Positions 8,200 to 17,164 of a stretch of DNA of 35,591 nucleotides are shown one piece after another; the first letter of the stretch is position 1, and the number at the start of each line of letters is the position of its first letter. Made by a program: the position numbers and the translations under genes. The notes beneath the pieces are model-generated. The model searched no databases and was not told the DNA's origin. It saw only the letters and a program-made list of their open reading frames with translations. The DNA is from Proteobacteria bacterium UBA6908 (GTDB lineage Bacteria; Pseudomonadota; Gammaproteobacteria; Acidiferrobacterales; UBA6901), in NCBI GenBank assembly GCA_002451085.1, contig DKBE01000080.1, positions 30,032 to 65,622 of the forward strand. The letters run 5' to 3'.

Positions 8200-9960
8200 G
8201 TGAACCAACCCTCCGAATTCGTCTCAACCGCGCGGCTGTATCGACGACTGATGTCCTATGTCTGGCCGCACAAGTGGGTATTCCTGTCCTCGATCCTCGG
8301 CATGGCGGTCGTATCGGCCACGGAAGGCGGGTTTGCCTGGATCATGAAGCCGCTGATCGATGGCGGCTTTGTGAAGAATGATGCCACCAGCATCCGCTAC
8401 GTCCCGATCCTCATTGTCGCCATCTTTATCGCACGCGGGATATTTGGCTTTCTGGCCGGTTACGCTACCAACTGGGTGGGGCGCCAGGTGATCTACCAGA
8501 TCCGCAGCCAGATGTTTGCGCGATTGGTGAACCTGCCGAGCCGATTCTATGACGCGCATTCCTCGGGTATTCTGATTTCCAAGCTCATCTACGATGTCGA
8601 GCAGGTGATGGCGGCCGCCACCAAGGCGTTCACGTCGCTGGTCAAGGACAACCTCTCACTGATTTTTCTGTTCAGCTGGATGCTGTATCTCAACTGGCGG
8701 CTGACACTGTTATTCCTGCTGCTTGCTCCAGTCATTGCCATCTCCGTACGCGTGATCAGCCGGCGTTTTCGCAAGACCAGCCACCAGATCCAGCAGTCGA
8801 TGGGGGAGATCACCCATGTGGTGCAGGAAGCCACGGAGGGACAGCGAGTCGTGAAAATCTTTGGCGCACAGCCGGCGGAGATCCGTACCTTCGACTCGGT
8901 GAATCGCCGCAACCTGAACCAGGCCATGAAAAAAGCGATCGCCGCGGCCGTGAACGTGCCGGTGGTGGAGTTGCTGGCTGCCATTGGTGTAGCAACCGCT
9001 ATTTACTTTGCCATGCAACAGTCGACGGCCGGCCGACTGACGGCCGGCGAGTTCACGTCCTACATCACCGCCATGGCGCTGATGATGCCGGCCATCAAAC
9101 GCCTCAGCATGATGAACGAAGTCGTGCAGACCGGCCTGGCGGCCTCGCAAAGCGTGTTCGGACTCATGGACGAAAGTCCGGAAGCTGATCCCGGAACCCA
9201 TCAGCTGGATACCGCGCGCGGCCTTGTCGAATACAGCGATGTAACGTTTCACTATCCGACGGCCAGCGGGCCGGTGCTGGACCGGATTTCGTTTCGAATC
9301 GAACCGGGGCAAACCGTGGCGCTGGTCGGCGCCTCCGGCAGCGGCAAGACAACCATCGCCAACCTGTTGCCGCGCTTCTACATGGTGGAGGCCGGTGAAA
9401 TCCTTCTCGATGGCGTGAATATCAACAGCCTGCGCCTCGCCAACCTGCGCAGCCATATAGCGCTGGTCAGCCAGGAAACGGTGCTGTTCGATGATTCCAT
9501 TCGCAACAACATTGCCTACGGCAAGGACGGGCCGGTCGACGACGCACGGCTGCTTGAAGCCGCGCGAGCTGCCCACGTTCTGGATTTTGCCGAGCAACAG
9601 CCCGATGGGCTCGAAACCCTGGTCGGGGAGCGTGGCGTGCGACTGTCTGGTGGCCAACGCCAGCGCATCGCCATTGCCCGTGCGCTGTACAAGAATGCCC
9701 CGATCCTGATTCTCGATGAAGCCACCTCGGCGCTCGATACCGAATCTGAGCGCATCGTGCAGGAGGCCATGCGCACGCTGATGCGAAACCGTACAACCCT
9801 GGTCATTGCCCACCGTCTCTCCACCATCGAAAACGCCCATCGCATCGTGGTGTTGGAGCGTGGCCGAATCATCGAGAGTGGCAGCCACGCCGAACTTATT
9901 GCCCGCGACGGCCAGTACGCGCGTCTGTACCGTTTGCAGTTCAGCGACACTACCACCTGA
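8200..9960 (+). CDS. msbA: MsbA lipid A flippase (ABC transporter)
   Basis: Half-transporter of 586 residues that works as a homodimer to flip lipid A-core across the inner membrane. Residues 1-320 form six membrane helices; the nucleotide-binding domain follows. Walker A is GASGSGKTT (377-385), the signature LSGGQRQRIAIARA begins at 482, and Walker B is ILILDEATSALD with D506/E507. An H-loop is seen in VIAHRLSTI. Start is GTG 8200, 1 nt after the exbD stop. The immediate downstream lpxK, Trm112-like and kdsB genes confirm MsbA rather than a generic exporter. Confidence 0.95.
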   Translation: MNQPSEFVSTARLYRRLMSYVWPHKWVFLSSILGMAVVSATEGGFAWIMKPLIDGGFVKNDATSIRYVPILIVAIFIARGIFGFLAGYATNWVGRQVIYQIRSQMFARLVNLPSRFYDAHSSGILISKLIYDVEQVMAAATKAFTSLVKDNLSLIFLFSWMLYLNWRLTLLFLLLAPVIAISVRVISRRFRKTSHQIQQSMGEITHVVQEATEGQRVVKIFGAQPAEIRTFDSVNRRNLNQAMKKAIAAAVNVPVVELLAAIGVATAIYFAMQQSTAGRLTAGEFTSYITAMALMMPAIKRLSMMNEVVQTGLAASQSVFGLMDESPEADPGTHQLDTARGLVEYSDVTFHYPTASGPVLDRISFRIEPGQTVALVGASGSGKTTIANLLPRFYMVEAGEILLDGVNINSLRLANLRSHIALVSQETVLFDDSIRNNIAYGKDGPVDDARLLEAARAAHVLDFAEQQPDGLETLVGERGVRLSGGQRQRIAIARALYKNAPILILDEATSALDTESERIVQEAMRTLMRNRTTLVIAHRLSTIENAHRIVVLERGRIIESGSHAELIARDGQYARLYRLQFSDTTT

Positions 9961-9964
9961 GACG

Positions 9965-10945
9965 ATGGCCTGGCTTGAGCGCCACTGGGACCGCCTGACA
10001 CCAGTCAGTCTTGCGCTCCTGCCACTAAGCCTGCTGTTCTGTCTGGTCGTTGGGCTGCGCTGCTTGCTATACCGTGCCGGCATCCTGTCACGCATTCGGC
10101 TCGACGTTCCGGTGATCGTTGTAGGCAATATTACGGTGGGTGGCACTGGCAAGACGCCCCTGGTGTTGTGGATCGCCGATCTGCTCAAGCGCTCCGGCTA
10201 CCGCCCTGGCATCGTCACCCGTGGCTATCGGGGCGCCAGCCGGCATTGGCCGCGAGCGGTCACGCCATCGACGGACGCCAGCGAGGTTGGCGACGAGGCG
10301 GTGTTGCTGGCCCGCCGCAGTGGCTGCCCGGTCATGGCCGGACCGGACCGCGTGGCATCCGGCCGGTTGCTGATTGAACAGGGATGCACAGTGCTGGTCA
10401 GTGACGACGGCTTGCAACATTACCACCTGGATCGTGATATCGAGATTGCCGTGATCGACGGTACCCGCCGATTCGGTAATGGGTTGTGCCTGCCGGCCGG
10501 TCCGCTGCGCGAGCCGGTAGGGCGTTTGCGGACGGTGACGTTGCGCGTCGCTCAGGGCGTGCCGGAGCCAGGGGAGATCGGTATGTCCCTGGTTCCCGGC
10601 CAGGTCTATCGACTACAGAATCCGGTTGAACAGGCCGACCTGGATGACTTTCGCGTCGGTTCGGTGCACGCCGTGGCCGGGATCGGCAATCCGGAGCGTT
10701 TCTTTTCCAGCCTGCGCTCCCTTGGTGTCGATGTCATCCCGCATGCTTTTCCTGACCATCATGCCTTCCAGGCTTGCGATCTTGTATTTGGCGATGACAT
10801 TCCGGTCCTCATGACCGAGAAAGATGCGGTAAAATGCCAGACATTCGCCAGACCGCACTTCTGGGTACTGCCAGTCACGGCGCAACCGGTCGCAGAACTG
10901 ACAGAACGCCTCCTGAACCGGCTTAAGGAATCAATTCATGGATAA
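9965..10945 (+). CDS. lpxK: Tetraacyldisaccharide 4'-kinase
   Basis: LpxK phosphorylates the 4' position of the lipid A disaccharide to give lipid IVA, at the inner face of the cytoplasmic membrane. The 326-residue protein begins with a membrane-anchoring helix (about 13-37) and has the P-loop [13 protein letters not shown] (about 53-65), followed by the family motifs [25 protein letters not shown] and [14 protein letters not shown]. The start is the ATG 4 nt after the msbA stop; the frame is open further back into msbA but the conserved N-terminus begins here. The last 8 nt overlap the next gene. Confidence 0.95.
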   Translation: MAWLERHWDRLTPVSLALLPLSLLFCLVVGLRCLLYRAGILSRIRLDVPVIVVGNITVGGTGKTPLVLWIADLLKRSGYRPGIVTRGYRGASRHWPRAVTPSTDASEVGDEAVLLARRSGCPVMAGPDRVASGRLLIEQGCTVLVSDDGLQHYHLDRDIEIAVIDGTRRFGNGLCLPAGPLREPVGRLRTVTLRVAQGVPEPGEIGMSLVPGQVYRLQNPVEQADLDDFRVGSVHAVAGIGNPERFFSSLRSLGVDVIPHAFPDHHAFQACDLVFGDDIPVLMTEKDAVKCQTFARPHFWVLPVTAQPVAELTERLLNRLKESIHG

Positions 10946-11117
10946 GAGACTCCTGGACATTCTCGTTTGCCCGCTTTGCAAGGGCCCGTTGAAATATGAC
11001 AAGACCCGGTCGGAGCTGATCTGCAAAGCCGATCGATTGGCCTATCCGATCCGCGATGACATTCCTGTCATGCTTGAAGATGAGGCGCGTCGGCTCGAAG
11101 AAGAAGAGATGGCCTGA
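10938..11117 (+). CDS. ycaR: YcaR/Trm112-family small zinc-ribbon-like protein
   Basis: A 59-residue protein beginning [18 protein letters not shown] and closely resembling E. coli YcaR. Cys11, Cys14 and Cys29 are visible; like YcaR it lacks a complete four-Cys ribbon. The conserved [18 protein letters not shown] stretch covers the second half and an acidic tail ends the protein. The start overlaps the lpxK 3' end by 8 nt. Relatives of Trm112 activate methyltransferases, but the role of this short form in the lipid A/KDO operon is not established. Placement between lpxK and kdsB is the standard gammaproteobacterial order. Confidence 0.93.
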   Translation: MDKRLLDILVCPLCKGPLKYDKTRSELICKADRLAYPIRDDIPVMLEDEARRLEEEEMA

Positions 11118-11137
11118 TCGGCAAGGTCATTGTCCGC

Positions 11138-11890
11138 ATGCACATCATCATCCCTGCACGTTACGCCTCGACACGCCTTCCCGGCAAGCCGCTGCTCGAT
11201 ATTGCCGGCCAGCCGATGATCGTGCGCGTGGTGGAGCGCGCTCTGCAAAGCGGCGCCAAGCGGGTGGTGGTTGCCACCGACGATTCCCGGATCTACGAAG
11301 CGGTCAGGTCTTTCGGGGCCGAAGCGGTGATGACCCGCGCCGACCATCCTTCCGGCACGGACCGGCTCGCCGAAACCGTGACCCAGCTTGACCTGAACGA
11401 TGACGATATCGTCGTCAATCTGCAGGGCGACGAGCCGCTGATGCCTCCGGACCTGATTCGCAGCGTATCCACCGCGCTCGCCGCTCATCCGATGGCGGTG
11501 ATGGCCACCGCCTGCCATGCCATCACCGATCGCGAGGATTTCCTTAATCCTAACGTGGTCAAGGTGGTGACTGACTGCGAAGGCTTTGCCTTGTATTTCA
11601 GCCGCGCACCGATTCCCTGGCCACGCGATGTGATGTCTGGACTGCGAAGTGATCCGATCCGCGCCTTTCGCCATATCGGGCTTTATGCCTATCGCGCCGG
11701 CTTTATTGGCGAATATGCTGCATGGCCGGCATGCCCCCCGGAAACCACCGAATCCCTTGAGCAACTGCGGGTGCTGTGGCATGGACGGAAAATTGCGGTG
11801 GTCGAGGCAGAGGCGGCGCCGGCTGCCGGCGTGGACACACCGGAAGATCTTGAGCGGGTTCGCGCGATCTATGCCCGCGCCAAACACTGA
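11138..11890 (+). CDS. kdsB: CMP-KDO synthetase (3-deoxy-manno-octulosonate cytidylyltransferase)
   Basis: Cytoplasmic enzyme that couples KDO to CTP, giving CMP-KDO for the transfer of KDO onto lipid IVA. The protein of 250 residues has the N-terminal nucleotide-binding motif [16 protein letters not shown] (residues 4-19), the DDSRI and [13 protein letters not shown] motifs, the NLQGDEPL metal-binding element (about 98-105), and the C-terminal EQLRVLWHG and [14 protein letters not shown] signatures. Length is normal for the family. It follows the YcaR-like gene by 20 bp and completes the msbA-lpxK-ycaR-kdsB group. Confidence 0.96.
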   Translation: MHIIIPARYASTRLPGKPLLDIAGQPMIVRVVERALQSGAKRVVVATDDSRIYEAVRSFGAEAVMTRADHPSGTDRLAETVTQLDLNDDDIVVNLQGDEPLMPPDLIRSVSTALAAHPMAVMATACHAITDREDFLNPNVVKVVTDCEGFALYFSRAPIPWPRDVMSGLRSDPIRAFRHIGLYAYRAGFIGEYAAWPACPPETTESLEQLRVLWHGRKIAVVEAEAAPAAGVDTPEDLERVRAIYARAKH

Positions 11891-11904
11891 GCAACGTCAA
11901 CCCC

Positions 11905-12381
11905 ATGGTCAAGGTACTGTTTGTCTGTCTCGGTAACATCTGCCGTTCGCCCACAGCCGAGGGCGTATTCCGAAAAGTCGTGGAACGTGCCGAGCTGCAG
12001 CAGCGCATTGAAATCGATTCCGCAGGCACGCACGCCTACCACATCGGTGCACCACCGGATACACGCGCACAGGAGGCGGCGCGACGACGCGGGATAGAGC
12101 TCAGCGGCTTGCGCGGTCGCAAGGCTACACGCCTGGACATCGAACGCTTTGACTATATTCTGGCCATGGATGAGGAGAACCTGCAGAACCTCATGGCCAT
12201 CTGTCCCTCAGGCCTCGAAGACAAGGTTCGCCTGTTCCTGGAATTTGCACCGTCCCGACCAGAACGTGAAGTACCGGACCCTTATTTTGGCGGCGAACAA
12301 GGCTTTGAGCGCGTACTCGATATGATTGAAGAAGCCGCCAACGGTCTGCTGGCGCATCTGCGCCAGCATCACCAGCTCTAG
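11905..12381 (+). CDS. Low-molecular-weight protein tyrosine phosphatase
   Basis: A 158-residue cytoplasmic phosphatase. The P-loop VCLGNICRS at the N-terminus supplies the nucleophile Cys8 and Arg14, and the general acid is Asp125 in VPDPYFGG. The rest follows the family closely (DSAGTHAYHIG, ILAMDEENL). In some Gram-negatives such enzymes (Wzb type) act on capsule tyrosine kinases, but no such kinase is adjacent. The gene starts 14 bp after kdsB with no strong ribosome-binding site and is the last gene of the run before a strong terminator. Confidence 0.93.
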   Translation: MVKVLFVCLGNICRSPTAEGVFRKVVERAELQQRIEIDSAGTHAYHIGAPPDTRAQEAARRRGIELSGLRGRKATRLDIERFDYILAMDEENLQNLMAICPSGLEDKVRLFLEFAPSRPEREVPDPYFGGEQGFERVLDMIEEAANGLLAHLRQHHQL

Positions 12382-12403
12382 GTGTAACCAGCTCAACGCT
12401 GAC

Positions 12404-12440
12404 AAAAAAATGCCGCCGAATATTTTCGGCGGCATTTTTA
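12404..12440. terminator. Bidirectional intrinsic terminator between the phosphatase gene and rne
   Basis: A perfect 10-bp stem TGCCGCCGAA/TTCGGCGGCA (12411-12420 and 12425-12434) with a TATT loop is flanked by an A run on the left (12404-12410) and a T run on the right (12435-12439). Read on either strand the hairpin ends in a U tract, so it can stop both convergent genes, which end at 12381 (plus) and 12462 (minus). Confidence 0.95.
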
Positions 12441-12461
12441 TTTTGATACCACTGAACCTGT

Positions 12462-14717
12462 TTAGTCGTTCTTGGGCTCAGTCGGCTCGCGGCGTGTCTC
12501 AACCTTCACGACGGGCTCGATAGAAGGTGCCGGTGGTGGTGTATACACCGGCTGTGTCGGCTCGATCATGCTGACCGGTGCGCTCTGCGGTGCCGCGGGT
12601 GCCGGTTCCATCGGGCGTGACTCGGACACAGGTTCGCTCATGGTGACGGTGCTGTGGCGAACTTCATCACGCTCCTTGCCGGACGACTCGTGATTGTCGT
12701 GCCCCTGTGGGCGCGGTGCACCTTCCGGTCGACGGGCACCACCTCGGCCACGACGTCCGCGACGGCGACGACCACCGCCTTCAGGACGCTCACGGCCCGG
12801 TGCGCCGGCCTGTGGACGCTCGCCATTGCCACCGCCTGCTTGAGTCGGTCGTCCCTCGCCACGGGCCTCGCTCGGTTGTGACGGCGGTTGGGGACGGCGT
12901 TCACTACCATGATGGGGCGGGCGCGGGCCACGCTGATCACGTTGGCGATGGTCCGGGCGACGGTGTGGGTGCGGACCACGCGGCGGCCGCGCCTGGGGTG
13001 CCGGTGCAGCCACGACTTCCTTCGCCTTGGGGCCTCCCAGCAGCGCACCAAAAAGACGCTTGAGCAATCCCGGTTTTTCGGCAACGACTGGTACCGGCGG
13101 AGCGGCATGGGCAATTTCGCGAACCGCCGGCTTTTCAGCCTGGGGTAGCGGAGCTGTTCGCTCGTGACGGCGCGGTTCTTCCTCTTCTGCCTCGACCAGT
13201 TCAACCTCGTAGCTCGGTATGTCGATTTCCTCGTCGTATTCCTCGCTCTTCAGCCGGCGTACGTGGTAGTGCGGAGTTTCCATTTCCGGATCCGGAATGA
13301 TCAGCACCGGCGTACCGAGTCGGGTTTCGATGGCGCTGATTTCATAGCGCTTCTCATTCAACAGGAAAGTCGCTGTGTCTACCGGCAAGTGCACATGCAG
13401 GGCAGCGGTGTTTTCCTTCATCGCCTCTTCCTGGATTGAACGCAACACGTACAGGGCCAGCGACTGAATCGTGCGGATATGGCCCATGCCTTCGCAACGC
13501 GGGCAGACTTCCATGCTGGCTTCACCCAGAGACGGACGCAACCGCTGACGCGACATCTCCAACAGACCAAAGCGCGAAATGCGTCCAACCTGGACGCGTG
13601 CCCGGTCGGCTTTGAGCGCCTCAATCAGGCGGTTCTCGACCGCGCGCTTGCTGCGCTCCGGGGTCATGTCGATAAAATCGATCACGATCAGTCCGCCCAG
13701 ATCGCGCAGTCGCAACTGACGCGCCAGTTCATCGGCGGCCTCGAGATTGGTGTTGAGCGCAGTCTCTTCGATATCCGATCCCTTGGTGGCGCGCGCCGAG
13801 TTGACGTCGATGGTGACCAGCGCTTCGGTCTTGTCGAACACGATGGCGCCGCCGGACTCGAGGCGCACCTCGCGGGAGTAGGCCGACTCGATCTGGTGCT
13901 CGATCTGGAAGCGCGAGAACAGGGGAGTCTCGTCCTTGTACTGCTTGAGCTTGCCGATATTCTGTGGCATCACCTGTTGCATGAAGCGCTGCGCGCGCTC
14001 GAAGATCTCCGGATTGTCGATCAGAATCTCGCCGATATCGGCGCGCAGATAATCACGGATGGCCCGGATCACGAGATTGGATTCTTGATAGATCAGGAAC
14101 GGAGCCGAACGATCGGCGGCCGCCTTGCTGATGGCGTCCCACAGGTGAACCAGGTAATCCAGATCCCATTGCAGTTCTTCGGCACTGCGGCCGATGCCGG
14201 CGGTGCGGATAATGACTGAATAATCCTGCGGGATATTGAGCTGGGCCATGGCTTCGCGCATCTCAGCCCGCTCCTCGCCTTCAATCCGGCGTGAAATACC
14301 ACCACCGCGCGGGTTGTTTGGCATCAGCACCAGATAGCGTCCGGCCAGCGAGATGAAGGTGGTAAGGGCCGCACCCTTGGTGCCGCGCTCTTCCTTCTCA
14401 ACCTGGACGATCAGCTCCTGGCCTTCCTTGACGACATCCTTGATCCGGACCTGGCCCATGGGGGTCTTGGAGTCATAGTCCTTGAAGTAGATGCGGGAAA
14501 TTTCCTTGAGGGGCAGGAAACCCTGGCGCTCGGAACCGTAGTCCACGAATGCCGCCTCGAGCGACGGCTCTACGCGCGTGATCTTGGCCTTGTAGATGTT
14601 GCCTTTCTTCTGCTGGTAGGAAGATGATTCAATATCGAGGTCGAGGAGTTTCTGACCATCGACAATAGCGACACGCAACTCTTCTGGATGAGTTGCGTTG
14701 AACAGCATGCGCTTCAT
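12462..14717 (-). CDS. rne: Ribonuclease E
   Basis: Endoribonuclease of 751 residues that starts mRNA decay and matures rRNA and tRNA precursors. The catalytic half aligns closely with E. coli: start MKRMLFNATHPEELRVA, S1 domain about 36-120, metal ligands Asp304 (VTIDVNSARATKG) and Asp347 (LIVIDFIDM), and zinc-link CPRCEG with Cys405 and Cys408. The C-terminal part (about 500-751) is low-complexity and much shorter than in E. coli (1061 residues). It contains an acidic stretch, then KPGLLKRLFGALLGG (548-562), which looks like a membrane-binding amphipathic helix. A His/Arg/Pro-rich and RRRRGRRGRGG region suited to RNA binding follows, and the end is acidic and Pro-rich. A GGAG sequence precedes the ATG. 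A long leader lies upstream. Confidence 0.96.
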   Translation of the reverse strand: MKRMLFNATHPEELRVAIVDGQKLLDLDIESSSYQQKKGNIYKAKITRVEPSLEAAFVDYGSERQGFLPLKEISRIYFKDYDSKTPMGQVRIKDVVKEGQELIVQVEKEERGTKGAALTTFISLAGRYLVLMPNNPRGGGISRRIEGEERAEMREAMAQLNIPQDYSVIIRTAGIGRSAEELQWDLDYLVHLWDAISKAAADRSAPFLIYQESNLVIRAIRDYLRADIGEILIDNPEIFERAQRFMQQVMPQNIGKLKQYKDETPLFSRFQIEHQIESAYSREVRLESGGAIVFDKTEALVTIDVNSARATKGSDIEETALNTNLEAADELARQLRLRDLGGLIVIDFIDMTPERSKRAVENRLIEALKADRARVQVGRISRFGLLEMSRQRLRPSLGEASMEVCPRCEGMGHIRTIQSLALYVLRSIQEEAMKENTAALHVHLPVDTATFLLNEKRYEISAIETRLGTPVLIIPDPEMETPHYHVRRLKSEEYDEEIDIPSYEVELVEAEEEEPRRHERTAPLPQAEKPAVREIAHAAPPVPVVAEKPGLLKRLFGALLGGPKAKEVVAAPAPQARPPRGPHPHRRPDHRQRDQRGPRPPHHGSERRPQPPSQPSEARGEGRPTQAGGGNGERPQAGAPGRERPEGGGRRRRGRRGRGGARRPEGAPRPQGHDNHESSGKERDEVRHSTVTMSEPVSESRPMEPAPAAPQSAPVSMIEPTQPVYTPPPAPSIEPVVKVETRREPTEPKND

Positions 14718-15058
14718 TGTGTTTGTCTCCGACGCCCGGCGCGCACTCGCGCACCTTGGCCGGGACCGCCAAACCGCTAACTTCTACCTGGCCGCGCGCC
14801 CCAAGGGCAGTATTGCGGCCGGCTCGCAGCTGTCGGCGATTCCGACACAGGAGCATCAATTCTGGGCATCGCTCTGGAAAGTAGGGTGAGCAATGCAAAA
14901 CCCGTCGTCCGGCCAGTCTTACCCGGCCGGTGTGGTCAGCGTGCTCCTGAACCCCGCAGGGTGGTTGCGCCAGACCCGCGTCGGCGCACTGATCCGCCGA
15001 CACAAAAACCGTTTACTGTTGTGCACTTGCCGTGGTTTGCTCAACGGACGCGTGCACA
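14718..15058 (-). promoter_or_regulatory. Structured 5' leader of rne mRNA
   Basis: The 394-bp gap between rne and rluC has no credible gene; most of it would be rne leader, about 340 nt from the predicted start point to the ATG. E. coli rne has a leader of similar length through which RNase E represses its own synthesis. Three perfect 6-bp stem-loops are visible: TCGGCG/CGCCGA (14981-15000), CCGGCC/GGCCGG (14909-14930) and TGTCGG/CCGACA (14831-14847). Whether one of them equals the E. coli hp2 sensor cannot be decided by eye. The overlapping open frames here have no family resemblance. Confidence 0.6.
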
Positions 15059-15064
15059 TAGATG

Positions 15065-15093
15065 ACTATATCAGCCGGCCGCTATCCCTGCAA
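15065..15093 (-). promoter_or_regulatory. Predicted sigma70-type promoter of rne
   Basis: On the minus strand TTGCAG (15093-15088) and TATAGT (15070-15065) are separated by exactly 17 bp. The predicted start point is near 15058. The element overlaps the possible rluC promoter on the other strand. Confidence 0.65.
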
Positions 15094-15096
15094 TTC

Positions 15097-15105
15097 TGTT
15101 ATGAT
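15097..15105 (+). promoter_or_regulatory. Extended -10 candidate for rluC, abutting its start codon
   Basis: TGTTATGAT contains an extended -10 (TG, one base, TATGAT). Its last base lies 6 nt before the rluC ATG at 15112, so transcription would start at or next to the A of the ATG. No good -35 hexamer and no Shine-Dalgarno sequence precede the gene. Confidence 0.4.
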
Positions 15106-15111
15106 TTTTTG

Positions 15112-16113
15112 ATGAAAGCGGTCAAAACCCCCTCAGAATCACAGAAAACCGGGGTCCAGTACGTCACCATCGATTCCAGTCATGCCGGCCAGCGCCTCGA
15201 CAATTTCCTGCTGACAGCCCTCAAGGGGGTGCCCCGTACCCACGTCTACCGAATTCTGCGCAAGGGCGAGGTTCGGGTTAACAAGGGTCGAGCCAAGGCA
15301 GATTACCGGCTTGAGGAGGGCGATGTGGTGCGCCTCCCCCCGGTTCGCCGTGGAGGTTCGGCCGGTCAGGAAGTGGCCGCCAAGGCCGTCGCCAGCGGGA
15401 AATTTGACTGGTTAAACGAGCGGGTGCTCTATGAAGATGAGCATTTGCTGGTTTTGGACAAGCCGGCCGGTCTGGCCGTGCACGGTGGCAGCGGCGTCAG
15501 TGTCGGATTGATTGAAGCCTTACGCCTGCTTCGCCCGCAAAATCCGTTTCTCGAACTGGCTCATCGTCTGGACCGGGATACTTCGGGGTGCCTGATCGTG
15601 GCGAAGTCCCGCACGGCACTGGTCCGTTTGCACGACCTGCTGCGGGATGGTCACTTGGACAAGTTTTATCTGGCGCTGGTACGCGGACACTGGCAGGGCG
15701 GAGCCCGCTCTGTCGATGTCGCATTGGAAAAGAACCGTCCCGCGGGCGGTGAACGCCGCGTGGAAGTTGGCGAAGAGGGCAAGGAATCGGCCAGTCGATT
15801 CAAGCCCATCGAAAAATTCTCGGACGTCACGCTGGTTGAAATACATCTGCTCACCGGTCGCATGCACCAGGCCCGTGTCCATGCGGCGCACATTGGCCAT
15901 CCAATTGCCGGGGACGAAAAATATGGCGATCCCACCTTCAATCAGGGCATGAAAGAACTGGGGCTGATGCGCCTGTTTCTGCATGCGGCCCGGCTCGAAT
16001 TCCGGCACCCGCTGAGTGGTCGCGCATTGTTTGTCACGGCACCACATCCTCCCGAGCTGGAACGCACGCTTGAACAGCTTCGTCACCGTCCTGAAATGGT
16101 TTCTGCCACATGA
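15112..16113 (+). CDS. rluC: 23S rRNA pseudouridine synthase of the RluC/RluD group
   Basis: A protein of 333 residues with an N-terminal S4 RNA-binding domain (about 25-75) and a pseudouridine synthase domain (about 105-310). The catalytic Asp154 is in HRLDRDTSG. In E. coli RluC modifies U955, U2504 and U2580 of 23S rRNA and is encoded divergently from rne, exactly as here, which favours RluC over RluD. The start is ATG 15112 (MKAVKTPSES); a longer frame back to 14893 lies in the rne leader and is not conserved-looking. The 3' end overlaps the next gene in ATGA. Confidence 0.92.
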   Translation: MKAVKTPSESQKTGVQYVTIDSSHAGQRLDNFLLTALKGVPRTHVYRILRKGEVRVNKGRAKADYRLEEGDVVRLPPVRRGGSAGQEVAAKAVASGKFDWLNERVLYEDEHLLVLDKPAGLAVHGGSGVSVGLIEALRLLRPQNPFLELAHRLDRDTSGCLIVAKSRTALVRLHDLLRDGHLDKFYLALVRGHWQGGARSVDVALEKNRPAGGERRVEVGEEGKESASRFKPIEKFSDVTLVEIHLLTGRMHQARVHAAHIGHPIAGDEKYGDPTFNQGMKELGLMRLFLHAARLEFRHPLSGRALFVTAPHPPELERTLEQLRHRPEMVSAT

Positions 16114-16790
16114 ATTCCACGCACGATCTGATCGTTTTTGACTGGGATGGCACGCTCATGGACTCGGAAGCCAAGATTGTGCGTTGCCTCCAGGGCGCGG
16201 CGCATGATATCGGAGCAACCGATCCGGGCCCGGCGGCCATCCGCCACATCATCGGACTCGGTCTGCAGGAAGCCGTACAAACATTGTTCCCCGAGGAGCC
16301 GGCGTCGCGGCGCACATTGCTGATTGATCGCTATCGTCAGCATTTTCTGGAACTAGATCAGACGGCGATGCCGCTGTTCCCGGGAGTTCGTGATGGCCTC
16401 ATGACACTGGCGGAGCACGGTTATCTCCTGGCCGTGGCCACTGGCAAGGCCCGCCGCGGACTGGATCGGGTGCTGGACGATACCGACACCCGCCACCTGT
16501 TTGTCGCCTCACGCTGTGCTGACGAGGCCTTTTCAAAACCGCACCCGCGAATGCTGGATGACATCCTGGAGTTCACCGGTATCGACAGGCGGCGGGCCAT
16601 CATGGTGGGCGATACGGTATACGACATGCAGATGGCGCGTAACGCCGGTGTCGCCGGTCTGGCGGTTAGCTACGGGGTTCATTCCCGCGAACACCTGCTG
16701 GAAAACGGTGCACTGGCCTGCCTTGATTCCTTTCCGGATGTACTGGCCTGGTTCGATGCAATGAGAAGCCATCGTGCGGCAACCCGGTGA
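16110..16790 (+). CDS. HAD-superfamily hydrolase (phosphoglycolate phosphatase-like)
   Basis: A 226-residue phosphatase of the HAD IA group. Motif I is FDWDGTLMDS with nucleophile Asp11 and Asp13, motif II Thr111 in VATGK, motif III Lys143 in SKPHPR, and motif IV MVGDTVYDM with Asp168 and Asp172. A helical cap domain (about 20-85) lies between motifs I and II. The substrate cannot be read from sequence; genes at this place beside rluC are usually annotated as Gph-like hydrolases. Its start overlaps the rluC stop by 4 nt and its 3' end overlaps the Rieske gene by 17 nt, so the three are translationally coupled. Confidence 0.92.
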   Translation: MNSTHDLIVFDWDGTLMDSEAKIVRCLQGAAHDIGATDPGPAAIRHIIGLGLQEAVQTLFPEEPASRRTLLIDRYRQHFLELDQTAMPLFPGVRDGLMTLAEHGYLLAVATGKARRGLDRVLDDTDTRHLFVASRCADEAFSKPHPRMLDDILEFTGIDRRRAIMVGDTVYDMQMARNAGVAGLAVSYGVHSREHLLENGALACLDSFPDVLAWFDAMRSHRAATR

Positions 16791-17139
16791 CCGGCTCTGT
16801 GACAGCACCGTGCTGGTCGACGGCGGTACGGGTTTTCGCTTTGAACTGGAGATCGACGGCCGGCGGGAACCGGCTTTTGCCATTCGGCATGATGGCGTTG
16901 CTCGCGCCTACTTGAATCGCTGTGCCCACAAATTGGTCGAACTGGACTGGCTGGAAGGCCAGTTTTTCGATGAATCTCGGCGCCATCTCATCTGTGCCAC
17001 CCATGGGGCCCTGTATGATCCGGCTACCGGAGCCTGTATACAGGGGCCCTGCAAGGGTGGGCGACTGGTGTCCTTGATTGTCGACGAACGGGATGGCGGG
17101 GTCTGGCTCGCCGAGAGCGGCAGGATTATGCTCAAATGA
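16774..17139 (+). CDS. Small Rieske-type [2Fe-2S] ferredoxin-like protein
   Basis: A stand-alone Rieske domain of 121 residues with no signal peptide or membrane helix, hence cytoplasmic. Cluster ligands are Cys50 and His52 (CAH) and Cys74 and His77 (CATH), giving the usual C-x-H and C-x2-H pairs; the CATHGALYDPATGACIQGPC stretch is typical of dioxygenase-type Rieske ferredoxins. It starts with GTG inside the HAD gene (17-nt overlap), with GAGAAG just upstream. No oxygenase or reductase partner is adjacent, so its electron-transfer partner is unknown. Confidence 0.9.
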   Translation: MRQPGDRLCDSTVLVDGGTGFRFELEIDGRREPAFAIRHDGVARAYLNRCAHKLVELDWLEGQFFDESRRHLICATHGALYDPATGACIQGPCKGGRLVSLIVDERDGGVWLAESGRIMLK

Positions 17140-17164
17140 CAACACTCACATGCGGTCACTGCAC

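Noticed and set aside
8710..10188. A 492-codon open frame on the minus strand across msbA and lpxK
   Set aside because: It lies antisense to two unmistakable genes, has no family resemblance, and long antisense frames are expected in GC-rich coding DNA.
12640..13200. Coding potential on the plus strand opposite the RNase E tail
   Set aside because: The frames are reflections of the Arg/Pro/Gly-rich low-complexity tail and look like no protein family.
14893..15111. N-terminal extension of rluC by 73 residues
   Set aside because: It reads through the predicted rne leader and promoter, and RluC proteins start close to MKAVKTPSES.
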